A DNA stretch of 6,438 nucleotides, from positions 1-6,438 of the forward strand of contig CAMWLD010000135.1 of assembly GCA_947175005.1 (NCBI GenBank), read 5' to 3'. The DNA is from an uncultured Ruminococcus sp. (GTDB lineage Bacteria > Bacillota > Clostridia > Oscillospirales > Ruminococcaceae). Each line of letters starts with the position of its first letter. Positions within the stretch are counted from its first letter, which is position 1. Of the stretch, positions 1 through 5,264 are shown piece after piece. The notes below the pieces were generated by a model. That model searched no databases. It was not told the origin of the DNA and saw only the letters and a program-made list of their open reading frames with translations. Both the position numbers and the translations under genes were made by a program.

Positions 1-3000
1 ATTGTCGTCCTTATCGGGAATGCATACGCTTAGCAGGTGACTTAGATTCGTCTTGTTGGACGTGCCCGAGGCAGAGCTTGACCGTTCAAGAGTATCCTTG
101 CCCATAGCGCAGAGAATTGCCGCAAAATTTTTCACGCCGCTTATCCTGTTGATACTCCTTACAGCTTTTGAGTAAAGCGCATTTGAATCCCCACGGCTCA
201 GTTCATGGTAAAGCACAACGTTTAAAATTTTATCGTAGACTTTCGCAGCAAAACGCAGCCTGTCCAGTTCCTCTTCGGTGTAAGGAGACGTATTGTCACG
301 GCTTTTTTCCGCAAATTCGTTTGCCAAAGTTACTGCATATCTTTGACTGTACTGCCTGTAGCCTCTTGTCATTGACCGTTGTCTGCCCTGCTCCATATAA
401 ACCGAAGTGACCTTTGACAGTTTATCAAGTGCAGGGATCAGATTTACGGGAATGTCCTTATCACTGCGGGCGTCAAGGGAGGAATCCCCGAATACATACC
501 AGTAAAAGGTTCTTTCGGAAATTTCCCCGTAATATGCAGCCTGTGCAAATTCGGTAATGCCGGGCGGATTTATGCCAATTCCGCCGGTGGTGAATATTTG
601 TTTTGTATCATGATATCTATATTTCGGTTCTGCGCCGCATTCCTGTAAAAAAATATATCTGAGAGCTATTCTCTCCTTGCTGTGCTTCGACCGCAGGCCT
701 CCGCTCCAATTAATGATCTCGCAAAGCTTTGCGTGCCCGATAATATGGGAAACACTCGCCGTACTTCTGTCCGTCTCTGTCCATGTTACAGGCTTTTTAT
801 CCTCATCATCGGAAACCTTTAAATACCACATCATCATTGCAAATGCAAGCCTGCGGCAATGTTTGATATAATTTGGGTAATCCTCCATTAACGCCGTGAG
901 AATAGTTTTTAAATGAAAAGCATATTCGGGTTTTACATACTTTTCAAAGCCCCTGCCGTAAGCGCCGATTATGTATTTTTCCGCCCTTTTGGTAAGTCCG
1001 CTTTTACTGCCTCCGTTGAAGGTTGCTGCTAAAAGTGCTCTCATCAGCCGCTTTTCGTCTAATTTACGCTCCTGTGCCCACTTGCGCCAGTCGTCCATAA
1101 AGGGAGCTGTACGTTTGCCGTTTTCATCCCTGACGTAAAAAGCGTAGGCAGGGCAGTCAAAAGTATATGCAGTTCCGTCATTAACAAACTCACGCTCTCT
1201 GTTAGCGATCATAAGCTTGTTAAGACTTTCATTATCCTCTGCCGCCTGCAAATAGGCTGAACAATCGGTTTTCTTTTTAGCTGGCTTTTTAAATTTCTCG
1301 GGATAAAGCACCGACCCTATCTCGGAATCGGGAAAATATTCCATAAAAAGCTCTGCACATTCACGCATATAATCCCCCTCGGGAAGCACGGGCTTGTATG
1401 CGTCCTCTTCGGAAAAAAGCGACTCGGGAGCGTCGGCATTTTCCGTCTGTCCGCCCGCAGACAGAATGCTGTCCAGCAGTACTTTTTCTTTGGTGGAATA
1501 ATTTTGGGCGGACATTGCAAGGCTGCGGCATTTTTCAAAAAGCCCACTCCTTTTTTCGTCCTTGGATATCTGCAATATCATATCCAGAGCGGCGGTGCGC
1601 TTTTCCTCTTTTTTATCGCCCAGCAGTCTTGAAACAGAGCCGTAAAGCGCCTCGTCGGGCTGCTTTATAAGAAGGGAAATAATATTCGCCCGTGCGTCTG
1701 CCGCCTTATATTTAAGCAGTTCTTCCATTTGAAGGTGATCCTCGGGAGTAAGTTCGACACACCCTACAGCAGCAAAGGCTGCCCTGCGTGGATACTCTCC
1801 CTTGTCGCACAGAGAGGCAATAAGCGTTCTGCGCTGAATTTCTGTCCGAGGTTCGCAAAGAAGCAGGGGTATAATACCGTTCCTGCCGCCCGGGTCTATT
1901 TCATTTAATATTCCGCATATTTCGTCGATCTTACCGTCATCCTCAAGATAGCTGGCAATGCACGCCATTTTTTCCGCAACACTGGTTTTTGCAAGCCTCA
2001 CAGAGTGCCACGGGAAAATACATGGGGAAAATTCAATCTCCTTTCCCTTGATGTTATCCTTGATTTTTTTAAGAATACCGTAATATTCCTCTGCCTCTTT
2101 TTTATCCTTAAATTCGCCGCCCTCATAGGGAAGCCTCTTTGCACTTTTTGGAAAACTGCCCCCATAGCGGGCAAATCCGTTTTTGGAATTTACATTGTCC
2201 GTATTGCTGCTGCAATTAAGCATAAATCCGTACATATATACCGCTGCAATATCCTTTTCCATATAATGCTTTTTTAATACCTCTTTCGATACATCGCACA
2301 TAAAGGTGCCGTCCTGCAAATTCGGAATAAGATATCCCGCAGCCAGCAGCTGATGATGAGTGCCCTTTTCGGCAATTTCACCGATAATCTTCCTGGCATT
2401 ATCTGCCTCATAAAAGCACTCCGCCCACAGCGCCATGTATATTTTCATGCAGTCCTCACTTGCAAGGTATTCTCTCCGCTTTTCCTCACTGTCAATGCAC
2501 TCTGTTATAAGCTCCACTGTTTTCCCGCTTATTCTTTCAAGGTCGGAGGATTCCTCCGTCATAAGCCCCGTCCATGTACCTACAGCCCTTTTTACAGAGG
2601 AAAATCTGATAAGGTTGTTGTCCGCTATGACCCCAAGCAGCAGCCTGAAAGCCTCCGCAGTGCCGTGATCCGCATTTTCGCAGACAGCCTGCCGCACACC
2701 CTCCTGAAGTCTTGCTGCCAGCAGCAGCTTGCCAAGAAGCTCATGCATTTTAACATTGCTGCTCTTTACGATTCCACTGATAAGATTATAGCTTACCCCA
2801 AGCTCACTGTCACTTTCTCCCATAATAATATCGGTTATCTTTTTTTCAAGCTTCGTATTCCCATGGTCAAGCTCATAGGCAATGGGGCTGCTGTCATAAT
2901 AGTAATATGATTCAAGTCCCGAAATAAATTCCTCTGTGTCCTTTGATACCGTTCCCAAAAGAACAGCATAAATTTCCTTGTTTATTCCATGACGCCTTCG

Positions 3001-3414
3001 GTAATTTTCAAGGGCATCTATTATATGCGGAAAATGCACATCATAACGGGCAGTGCGGAAGGATCTTCTGTACCACCCCGATGTATACTGCCATTTAATG
3101 CAGTTATCCACTGCGTAAAAAAGATATTCCTTGATTCTTTCCGGCACATCATCACCCAAAAACCAGCCCAGTCTTTTCTTAATAAAATCCGACGGCTTTT
3201 TGATTTTTTGGGTTCTGAGCCCCTCGGCAAATTCACATAAAATGCTGCTTTTCCAATATGCCTCATCTCTTGCGTTTTTAAGATCGTCCAGAAACGCTTT
3301 CTTGTCCTCGTCCAGGTCTGCGGAAGCCTCATTTTCTGTGCCTTTCGACTTTGCCTTATCAGTAAGCCCATACATCAAATCCTGTACAAAATTTTTCAGC
3401 TTTTTGTTATCCAT
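1..3414 (-). CDS. Very large alpha-helical protein, probable DUF4132/YehI-MolR-like, N-terminal 1138 residues (runs off left edge)
   Basis: One uninterrupted minus-strand frame runs from ATG at 3414-3412 to position 1 with no stop, giving 1138 codons; the C-terminus is outside the window. The start is fixed by GGGAGG at 3428-3423, 8 nt upstream. There is no signal peptide or membrane segment, so it is probably cytoplasmic. Residues 19-40 form a charged linker. The rest is leucine/alanine-rich helices. Residues about 539-620 show a HEAT-like pattern (RRAAFAAVGCVELTPED, then a helix starting DHLQMEELLKYKAADARANI, then EEKRTAALDMILQISK). The part nearest the edge (about 1070-1138) contains INRISGVKNFAAILCAMGKD and SHLLSVCIP, which resemble what I recall of Clostridial DUF4132 proteins. 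The diagnostic C-terminal DUF4132 domain is not visible, so the family is inferred. E. coli YehI/MolR are the named relatives; their biochemical role is unsettled. It is the second gene of an operon with the 139-residue protein. It could instead be another HEAT-repeat scaffold. Confidence 0.85.
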   Translation of the reverse strand, partial: MDNKKLKNFVQDLMYGLTDKAKSKGTENEASADLDEDKKAFLDDLKNARDEAYWKSSILCEFAEGLRTQKIKKPSDFIKKRLGWFLGDDVPERIKEYLFYAVDNCIKWQYTSGWYRRSFRTARYDVHFPHIIDALENYRRRHGINKEIYAVLLGTVSKDTEEFISGLESYYYYDSSPIAYELDHGNTKLEKKITDIIMGESDSELGVSYNLISGIVKSSNVKMHELLGKLLLAARLQEGVRQAVCENADHGTAEAFRLLLGVIADNNLIRFSSVKRAVGTWTGLMTEESSDLERISGKTVELITECIDSEEKRREYLASEDCMKIYMALWAECFYEADNARKIIGEIAEKGTHHQLLAAGYLIPNLQDGTFMCDVSKEVLKKHYMEKDIAAVYMYGFMLNCSSNTDNVNSKNGFARYGGSFPKSAKRLPYEGGEFKDKKEAEEYYGILKKIKDNIKGKEIEFSPCIFPWHSVRLAKTSVAEKMACIASYLEDDGKIDEICGILNEIDPGGRNGIIPLLLCEPRTEIQRRTLIASLCDKGEYPRRAAFAAVGCVELTPEDHLQMEELLKYKAADARANIISLLIKQPDEALYGSVSRLLGDKKEEKRTAALDMILQISKDEKRSGLFEKCRSLAMSAQNYSTKEKVLLDSILSAGGQTENADAPESLFSEEDAYKPVLPEGDYMRECAELFMEYFPDSEIGSVLYPEKFKKPAKKKTDCSAYLQAAEDNESLNKLMIANREREFVNDGTAYTFDCPAYAFYVRDENGKRTAPFMDDWRKWAQERKLDEKRLMRALLAATFNGGSKSGLTKRAEKYIIGAYGRGFEKYVKPEYAFHLKTILTALMEDYPNYIKHCRRLAFAMMMWYLKVSDDEDKKPVTWTETDRSTASVSHIIGHAKLCEIINWSGGLRSKHSKERIALRYIFLQECGAEPKYRYHDTKQIFTTGGIGINPPGITEFAQAAYYGEISERTFYWYVFGDSSLDARSDKDIPVNLIPALDKLSKVTSVYMEQGRQRSMTRGYRQYSQRYAVTLANEFAEKSRDNTSPYTEEELDRLRFAAKVYDKILNVVLYHELSRGDSNALYSKAVRSINRISGVKNFAAILCAMGKDTLERSSSASGTSNKTNLSHLLSVCIPDKDDN

Positions 3415-3422
3415 AATCTTTT

Positions 3423-3428
3423 CCTCCC
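3423..3428 (-). promoter_or_regulatory. Ribosome binding site of the large gene
   Basis: The minus strand reads GGGAGG, followed by 8 nt and the ATG at 3414. It is a strong Shine-Dalgarno and decides the start. Its GGG half (3428-3426) is also the end of the 3' arm of an 8-bp inverted repeat, so it may be partly hidden in the mRNA. Confidence 0.85.
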
Positions 3429-3463
3429 GATTTATTATTCGCTCCGACTATAACAAAATCGGG
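3426..3463 (-). promoter_or_regulatory. Intercistronic hairpin overlapping the Shine-Dalgarno of the large gene
   Basis: On the minus strand CCCGATTT (3463-3456) is perfectly complementary to AAATCGGG (3433-3426), with a 22-nt loop. The 3' arm contains the first three bases of the GGGAGG ribosome binding site. A competing shorter pairing, CCGA (3462-3459) with TCGG (3447-3444), would leave the Shine-Dalgarno free. The 5' arm lies inside a mini-ORF ending at 3448, so a ribosome finishing that ORF would open the stem. The pairing is seen directly; the regulatory role is inferred. Confidence 0.5.
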
Positions 3464-3510
3464 GCGTGTCCGTTGGTAACGTTCATTTTCACTTTTGATT
3501 CTGCGATCAC
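3448..3510 (-). CDS. 20-codon mini-ORF between the operon genes (possible leader peptide)
   Basis: GTG at 3510-3508 overlaps the TGA stop (3509-3507) of the 139-residue gene. It opens a frame of 20 codons ending at TAG 3450-3448, with internal starts GTG (3492) and ATG (3486). The peptide would be MIAESKVKMNVTNGHAPILL. No strong Shine-Dalgarno precedes any of these starts, so translation would rely on termination-reinitiation after the upstream gene. Its last codons cover the 5' arm of the hairpin that includes part of the downstream ribosome binding site. It may be a coupling or attenuation leader, or merely an open frame by chance. No homologue is recognised. Confidence 0.3.
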   Translation of the reverse strand: MIAESKVKMNVTNGHAPILL

Positions 3511-3926
3511 CACATACTGCCCGAAAGCATGGTAAGCTTGATAAATGTCACACTGTCATTTTCCGAAAGGGATATGCTGTCCGAAAGTTCCCCCGCTTCC
3601 CTTTCCCCTATAAATATGCGGAAAAGTCCGTCCTCATAGGCTTGCAGCGCATTTTCCGCTGCCGTCTTTTCGTCAGCCTCGTTTTGGGAATAGTTTATCC
3701 CGAAAGCTATTTTGCCAACGTCAGCCATATCACGGATATCTTCATCCGTGATAGGTTCGGCGCTGTCACCTTTTTTCACCCTGCTGTTGTACGCCTCCAC
3801 GCAAGTGCGCACAGCCTCGGTTATAAGTTCACCGACCGTATGGGGAACACCCCGGATAAAAAAATCCTCGCCGCTTATTTTATCCCGCTTTGCCCCTATT
3901 TGCTTAACGTTCACCTTTATGTTCAT
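3507..3926 (-). CDS. 139-residue conserved-looking protein with a ubiquitin-like (beta-grasp) C-terminal pattern
   Basis: ATG at 3926 is preceded by AAAGGAG at 3945-3939 (12-nt spacing) and a perfect promoter further upstream; the gene ends with TGA at 3507. The protein is acidic, soluble and without signal or membrane segments. It opens with a beta-strand (NIKVNVKQIGAK). Amphipathic helices follow (TVGELITEAVRTCVEAYNS, about 30-48, and DIRDMADVGKIAFG, about 63-76), and then an acidic stretch. Residues about 101-136 read FRIFIGEREAGEL, SDSISLSENDSVTF, IKLTMLSG. This matches, in order and spacing, the second half of ubiquitin (IFAGKQLEDG...LHLVLRLRGG). A beta-grasp fold with a helical insertion is therefore my inference. 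The C-terminus is GSMW rather than a bare GG. It is the first gene of the operon and probably works with the large protein downstream. I do not know a named family for it. Confidence 0.85.
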   Translation of the reverse strand: MNIKVNVKQIGAKRDKISGEDFFIRGVPHTVGELITEAVRTCVEAYNSRVKKGDSAEPITDEDIRDMADVGKIAFGINYSQNEADEKTAAENALQAYEDGLFRIFIGEREAGELSDSISLSENDSVTFIKLTMLSGSMW

Positions 3927-3938
3927 TTTACCTATTTT

Positions 3939-3945
3939 CTCCTTT
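3939..3945 (-). promoter_or_regulatory. Ribosome binding site of the 139-residue gene
   Basis: The minus strand reads AAAGGAG, 12 nt before the ATG at 3926. The spacing is slightly long, but no closer in-frame start or better site exists. A weaker TAGG lies at 3934-3931, about 4 nt from the start. Confidence 0.6.
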
Positions 3946-3983
3946 TATGATCTTATCAAAATATTTACCCATTTATTGGTTTG

Positions 3984-4012
3984 ATTATAGCATATTTTTA
4001 TGTATATGTCAA
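3984..4012 (-). promoter_or_regulatory. Perfect-consensus sigma-A promoter with extended -10
   Basis: The minus strand has TTGACA at 4012-4007, a 17-bp spacer, and TATAAT at 3989-3984. TG at 3992-3991 gives the extended -10 TGn. Transcription should start near 3977, leaving a leader of about 50 nt before the ATG at 3926. It should drive the 139-residue gene and the large gene together. The -35 overlaps the stop codon of a relic reading frame at 4011-4009, so the promoter abuts decayed DNA. No operator-like palindrome is evident. Confidence 0.85.
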
Positions 4013-4236
4013 TGCTCAATATATTTTATTTTCCAAAACCAAATACAAATAAATATTGCGATGCCAAAAAATTTAAGCGGTAAAATAATGAAAGAACAAC
4101 AAAAAATAAGTGCAATATAAGCTCCATTAGAGTATAATGTTAATACATAACCCAAGGGAATATATTGTACTATGATTACTTGCTGCAAGATGCTGTCAAC
4201 CCAATCAGAATAAGGGATAAAATTATGCAGATTAAT
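4009..4236 (-). pseudogene. Start-less frame resembling a small two-helix membrane protein
   Basis: After a TAA at 4239-4237 the minus strand is open for 75 codons to TGA at 4011-4009. No ATG lies in this frame; only CTG (4230) and TTG codons could serve, and none has a ribosome binding site. The translation starts polar (NFIPYSDWVDSILQQ). It then contains two hydrophobic stretches, VIIVQYIPLGYVLTLY and IALIFCCSFIILPLKFFG leading into IAIFICIWFW, and ends with a basic tail, KIKYIEH. Such a long open frame in very AT-rich DNA is unlikely by chance, which suggests a decayed gene that lost its start. It overlaps the lipoprotein signal-peptide ORF in another frame. Family not recognised. Confidence 0.3.
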
Positions 4237-4244
4237 TTATTCAT
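4176..4244 (-). pseudogene. Truncated lipoprotein: 22-codon signal peptide with lipobox, then stop
   Basis: AAGGAG at 4256-4251 lies 6 nt before the ATG at 4244. The product is a typical lipoprotein (type II) signal peptide: MNKLI, a hydrophobic core CIILSLILIGL, and a lipobox-like TASC. It is followed by SK and TAA at 4178-4176, so the mature protein is missing. The start lies 17 nt after the stop of the acetyltransferase remnant, which would fit a former operon. It is most simply a lipoprotein gene cut short by a frameshift or deletion. A genuine micro-lipopeptide is the alternative. Only the signal peptide is seen; the function of the lost part is unknown. Confidence 0.35.
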
Positions 4245-4261
4245 GCGCTTCTCCTTGCGCT

Positions 4262-4623
4262 TTAGATCGTTTTGATAATTTTTGCCGGAACGCCGCCTGC
4301 AACAGCATTTTCGGGAACGTCCCTTGTCACAACAGCACCCGCCGCAATTACAGCGTTATCGCCGATAGTCACACCGCCGAGAATCGCTGCATGAGAGCCT
4401 ATCCAAACGGCGTTATCATTATCGAACCTTTTTCCTTTGCAAACAACCACAAAGGTTTTAAACTCCTCAAATCAAAGCTTGATTCGGTTATCATGATAGT
4501 TCCGTGTATCAGCAAATTGAACGGAGCTATTGTCCTTGCAGTTTGTGATACTTTTAATGTATCAGTTGGTATTGTTTTCAAATAATTATTTTTCCAGCAT
4601 AAAAAACTTGTGTTCGCCACCAC
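4262..4623 (-). pseudogene. Broken hexapeptide-repeat (left-handed beta-helix) acetyltransferase
   Basis: The 3' part (about 4476-4262, stop TAA) encodes a clear left-handed beta-helix with hexapeptide rungs: [30 protein letters not shown]. It ends with [19 protein letters not shown], the usual C-terminal hook of CoA-dependent O-/N-acetyltransferases of the CatB/LacA/NodL/capsule type. The frame is closed upstream by TGA at about 4474-4472, and only GTG at 4450 could start it, too short for an enzyme of roughly 180-210 residues. The upstream sequence continues in another frame (4623 to about 4440) with beta-helix-like text ([28 protein letters not shown]). A frameshift near 4440-4475 therefore splits the gene, and the true N-terminus is lost or decayed. 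The histidine-bearing catalytic loop is not identifiable. The substrate is unknown. Confidence 0.65.
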
Positions 4624-5004
4624 ATCATAATACAGTCGACCGTTTTTATTCGCAGTTCAATTCCGATCTCAATTTAATAATGTCAGAATTATCTGCACTC
4701 TACTGAAACGTGTATTTCATTGTAATTAGCACAAGTTTATCCACCATATAAAAATACATCACCCACTTATGCATGAGGTATAGTGCACATCAAATATATA
4801 TCACAAATCCGAACACACCTCTTGTAATGAATGTGTTCAGATTATGTATGACCGGCTCCCTAATCATAGCTATATTCAAACTAAGATGTAAACAAACTAT
4901 CAATATTCATCTATTCACTTTCTATCTTTGTGATACATTTTCAAATATATTTTATGGACTAAAGGTGCACAAAACCAATTTAAAAACATAAGTATAGAAA
5001 AAGC
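4624..5004. other. AT-rich intergenic stretch without a convincing gene
   Basis: I find no protein with recognisable motifs here on either strand. The minus frame of the acetyltransferase relic remains open to about 4656, without a start or recognisable motif. The best plus-strand frame (4773-4991, 72 codons) lacks a ribosome binding site and reads as low-complexity AT-rich translation. The only structure is a 12-bp inverted repeat at 4806-4843. The region probably represents decayed DNA between the old acetyltransferase locus and the tRNA-derived junction. Confidence 0.6.
4806..4843 (-). repeat. 12-bp inverted repeat (hairpin)
   Basis: The arms are 4806-4817 and 4832-4843, with a 14-nt loop. 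On the minus strand they read AATCTGAACACA and TGTGTTCGGATT, complete with one G-U pair. On the plus strand that pair becomes a C-A mismatch, which favours a minus-strand RNA. It is followed by TTTGTGAT rather than a long T-run, so it is at best a weak terminator. It could equally be an operator or a relic. Confidence 0.4.
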
Positions 5005-5037
5005 AAAAGCCCGCAAACGGCTTGTTTACAGGCTTTT
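5005..5037 (-). terminator. 14-bp intrinsic terminator, probably the original tRNA terminator
   Basis: The arms are 5005-5018 and 5024-5037 with a 5-nt loop. On the minus strand the stem AAAAGCCTGTAAAC / GTTTGCGGGCTTTT is complete with two U-G pairs. On the plus strand those two become C-A mismatches, so the structure evolved for leftward transcription. T-runs follow on both sides, so it may act both ways. It lies 3 nt beyond the tRNA-like 3' end at 5040, the usual place for a tRNA terminator. It is also the first good T-tailed stop downstream of the ATPase gene. Confidence 0.75.
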
Positions 5038-5039
5038 TA

Positions 5040-5063
5040 TGGCAGGGGGCAGAAGGATTCGAA
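5040..5063 (-). other. tRNA 3'-end fragment, candidate attR core of an integrated element
   Basis: Read on the minus strand, TTCGAAT (5063-5057) is a canonical T-loop. CCTTC (5056-5052) would be the 3' strand of the T-stem, TGCCCCC (5051-5045) the 3' strand of the acceptor, and T (5044) position 73, followed by GCCA. The partners GAAGG and GGGGGCA, and the rest of the cloverleaf, are absent upstream, so this is a fragment and not a tRNA gene. U73 is typical of Cys and some Gly tRNAs; the isotype is not determined. A duplicated tRNA 3' end next to its terminator is what a tyrosine recombinase leaves at the far end of an element. Confidence 0.55.
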
Positions 5064-5111
5064 TTGTATTTCTCGGTATTTTAAATTTAACGTAATATGT
5101 CGCAAAGCATG

Positions 5112-5180
5112 TAAAATAGCCATTTTATGATAAGTTACAGAAAGCAGGTATTTCTGTTTTTAATTAACCTTTTGTAACTT
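5112..5180. repeat. Cluster of short inverted repeats inside the putative att arm
   Basis: There are three small palindromes. TAAAAT/ATTTTA lies at 5112-5117 and 5122-5127. ACAGAAA/TTTCTGT lies at 5137-5143 and 5151-5157. AAGTTACA/TGTAACTT lies at 5132-5139 and 5173-5180, and the second pair is nested inside this one. They lie between the tRNA fragment and the tandem repeat, where integrase and accessory-protein sites would be expected. Their role is inferred from position only. Confidence 0.35.
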
Positions 5181-5202
5181 TAGCGGACAAATAGCGGACA
5201 AG
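5181..5202. repeat. Tandem 11-bp direct repeat, candidate integrase arm-type sites
   Basis: TAGCGGACAAA (5181-5191) is followed immediately by TAGCGGACAAG (5192-5202), with 10 of 11 bases identical. Paired short direct repeats about 120 bp from the core are typical of tyrosine-integrase arm-binding sites in attP and its derivatives. No third copy is evident in the window. Confidence 0.45.
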
Positions 5203-5225
5203 TTTGATATACCCTTGTATATTTC

Positions 5226-5259
5226 AAGGAACTGTTGCACACTGCAGCAGTTCCTTTTT
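5226..5259 (+). terminator. 13-bp intrinsic terminator, oriented rightward, just past the ATPase stop
   Basis: The arms AAGGAACTGTTGC (5226-5238) and GCAGCAGTTCCTT (5244-5256) enclose a 5-nt loop, with one U-G pair on the plus strand. TTTTT at 5255-5259 follows. On the minus strand the wobble becomes a C-A mismatch and no T-run follows, so it is built for plus-strand transcription. No plus-strand gene precedes it here. It may insulate the convergent ATPase gene or be left over from an excised element gene. Confidence 0.65.
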
Positions 5260-5264
5260 ACTGC

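Noticed and set aside
2353..2910. 185-codon plus-strand open frame
   Set aside because: It lies wholly inside the large minus-strand gene, has no ribosome binding site, and its translation lacks any protein motif; it is an antisense shadow.
3021..3371. 116-codon minus-strand frame within the large gene
   Set aside because: It is in an alternative frame of the large gene, with an Arg-rich, unstructured translation and no ribosome binding site.
3448..3510. A frameshift extending the 139-residue protein into the following 20 codons
   Set aside because: The protein already ends in a coherent beta-strand and a clean TGA, and no slippery sequence precedes the stop; a separate mini-ORF is simpler.
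3131..3950. Long plus-strand open frames of 134 and 151 codons
   Set aside because: They are antisense to the start of the large gene and to the 139-residue gene, both of which have good ribosome binding sites and coherent protein sequence.
4773..4991. 72-codon plus-strand frame in the intergenic stretch
   Set aside because: It has no ribosome binding site, no recognisable motif, a strongly AT-driven composition, and it contains the 12-bp hairpin.
5040..5112. Complete tRNA gene on the minus strand
   Set aside because: The T-stem 5' strand (GAAGG), acceptor 5' strand (GGGGGCA) and any anticodon arm are missing upstream of the T-loop; only the 3' fragment is present.
5181..5202. CRISPR or satellite array
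   Set aside because: There are only two adjacent 11-bp units, no spacers, and no further copies.
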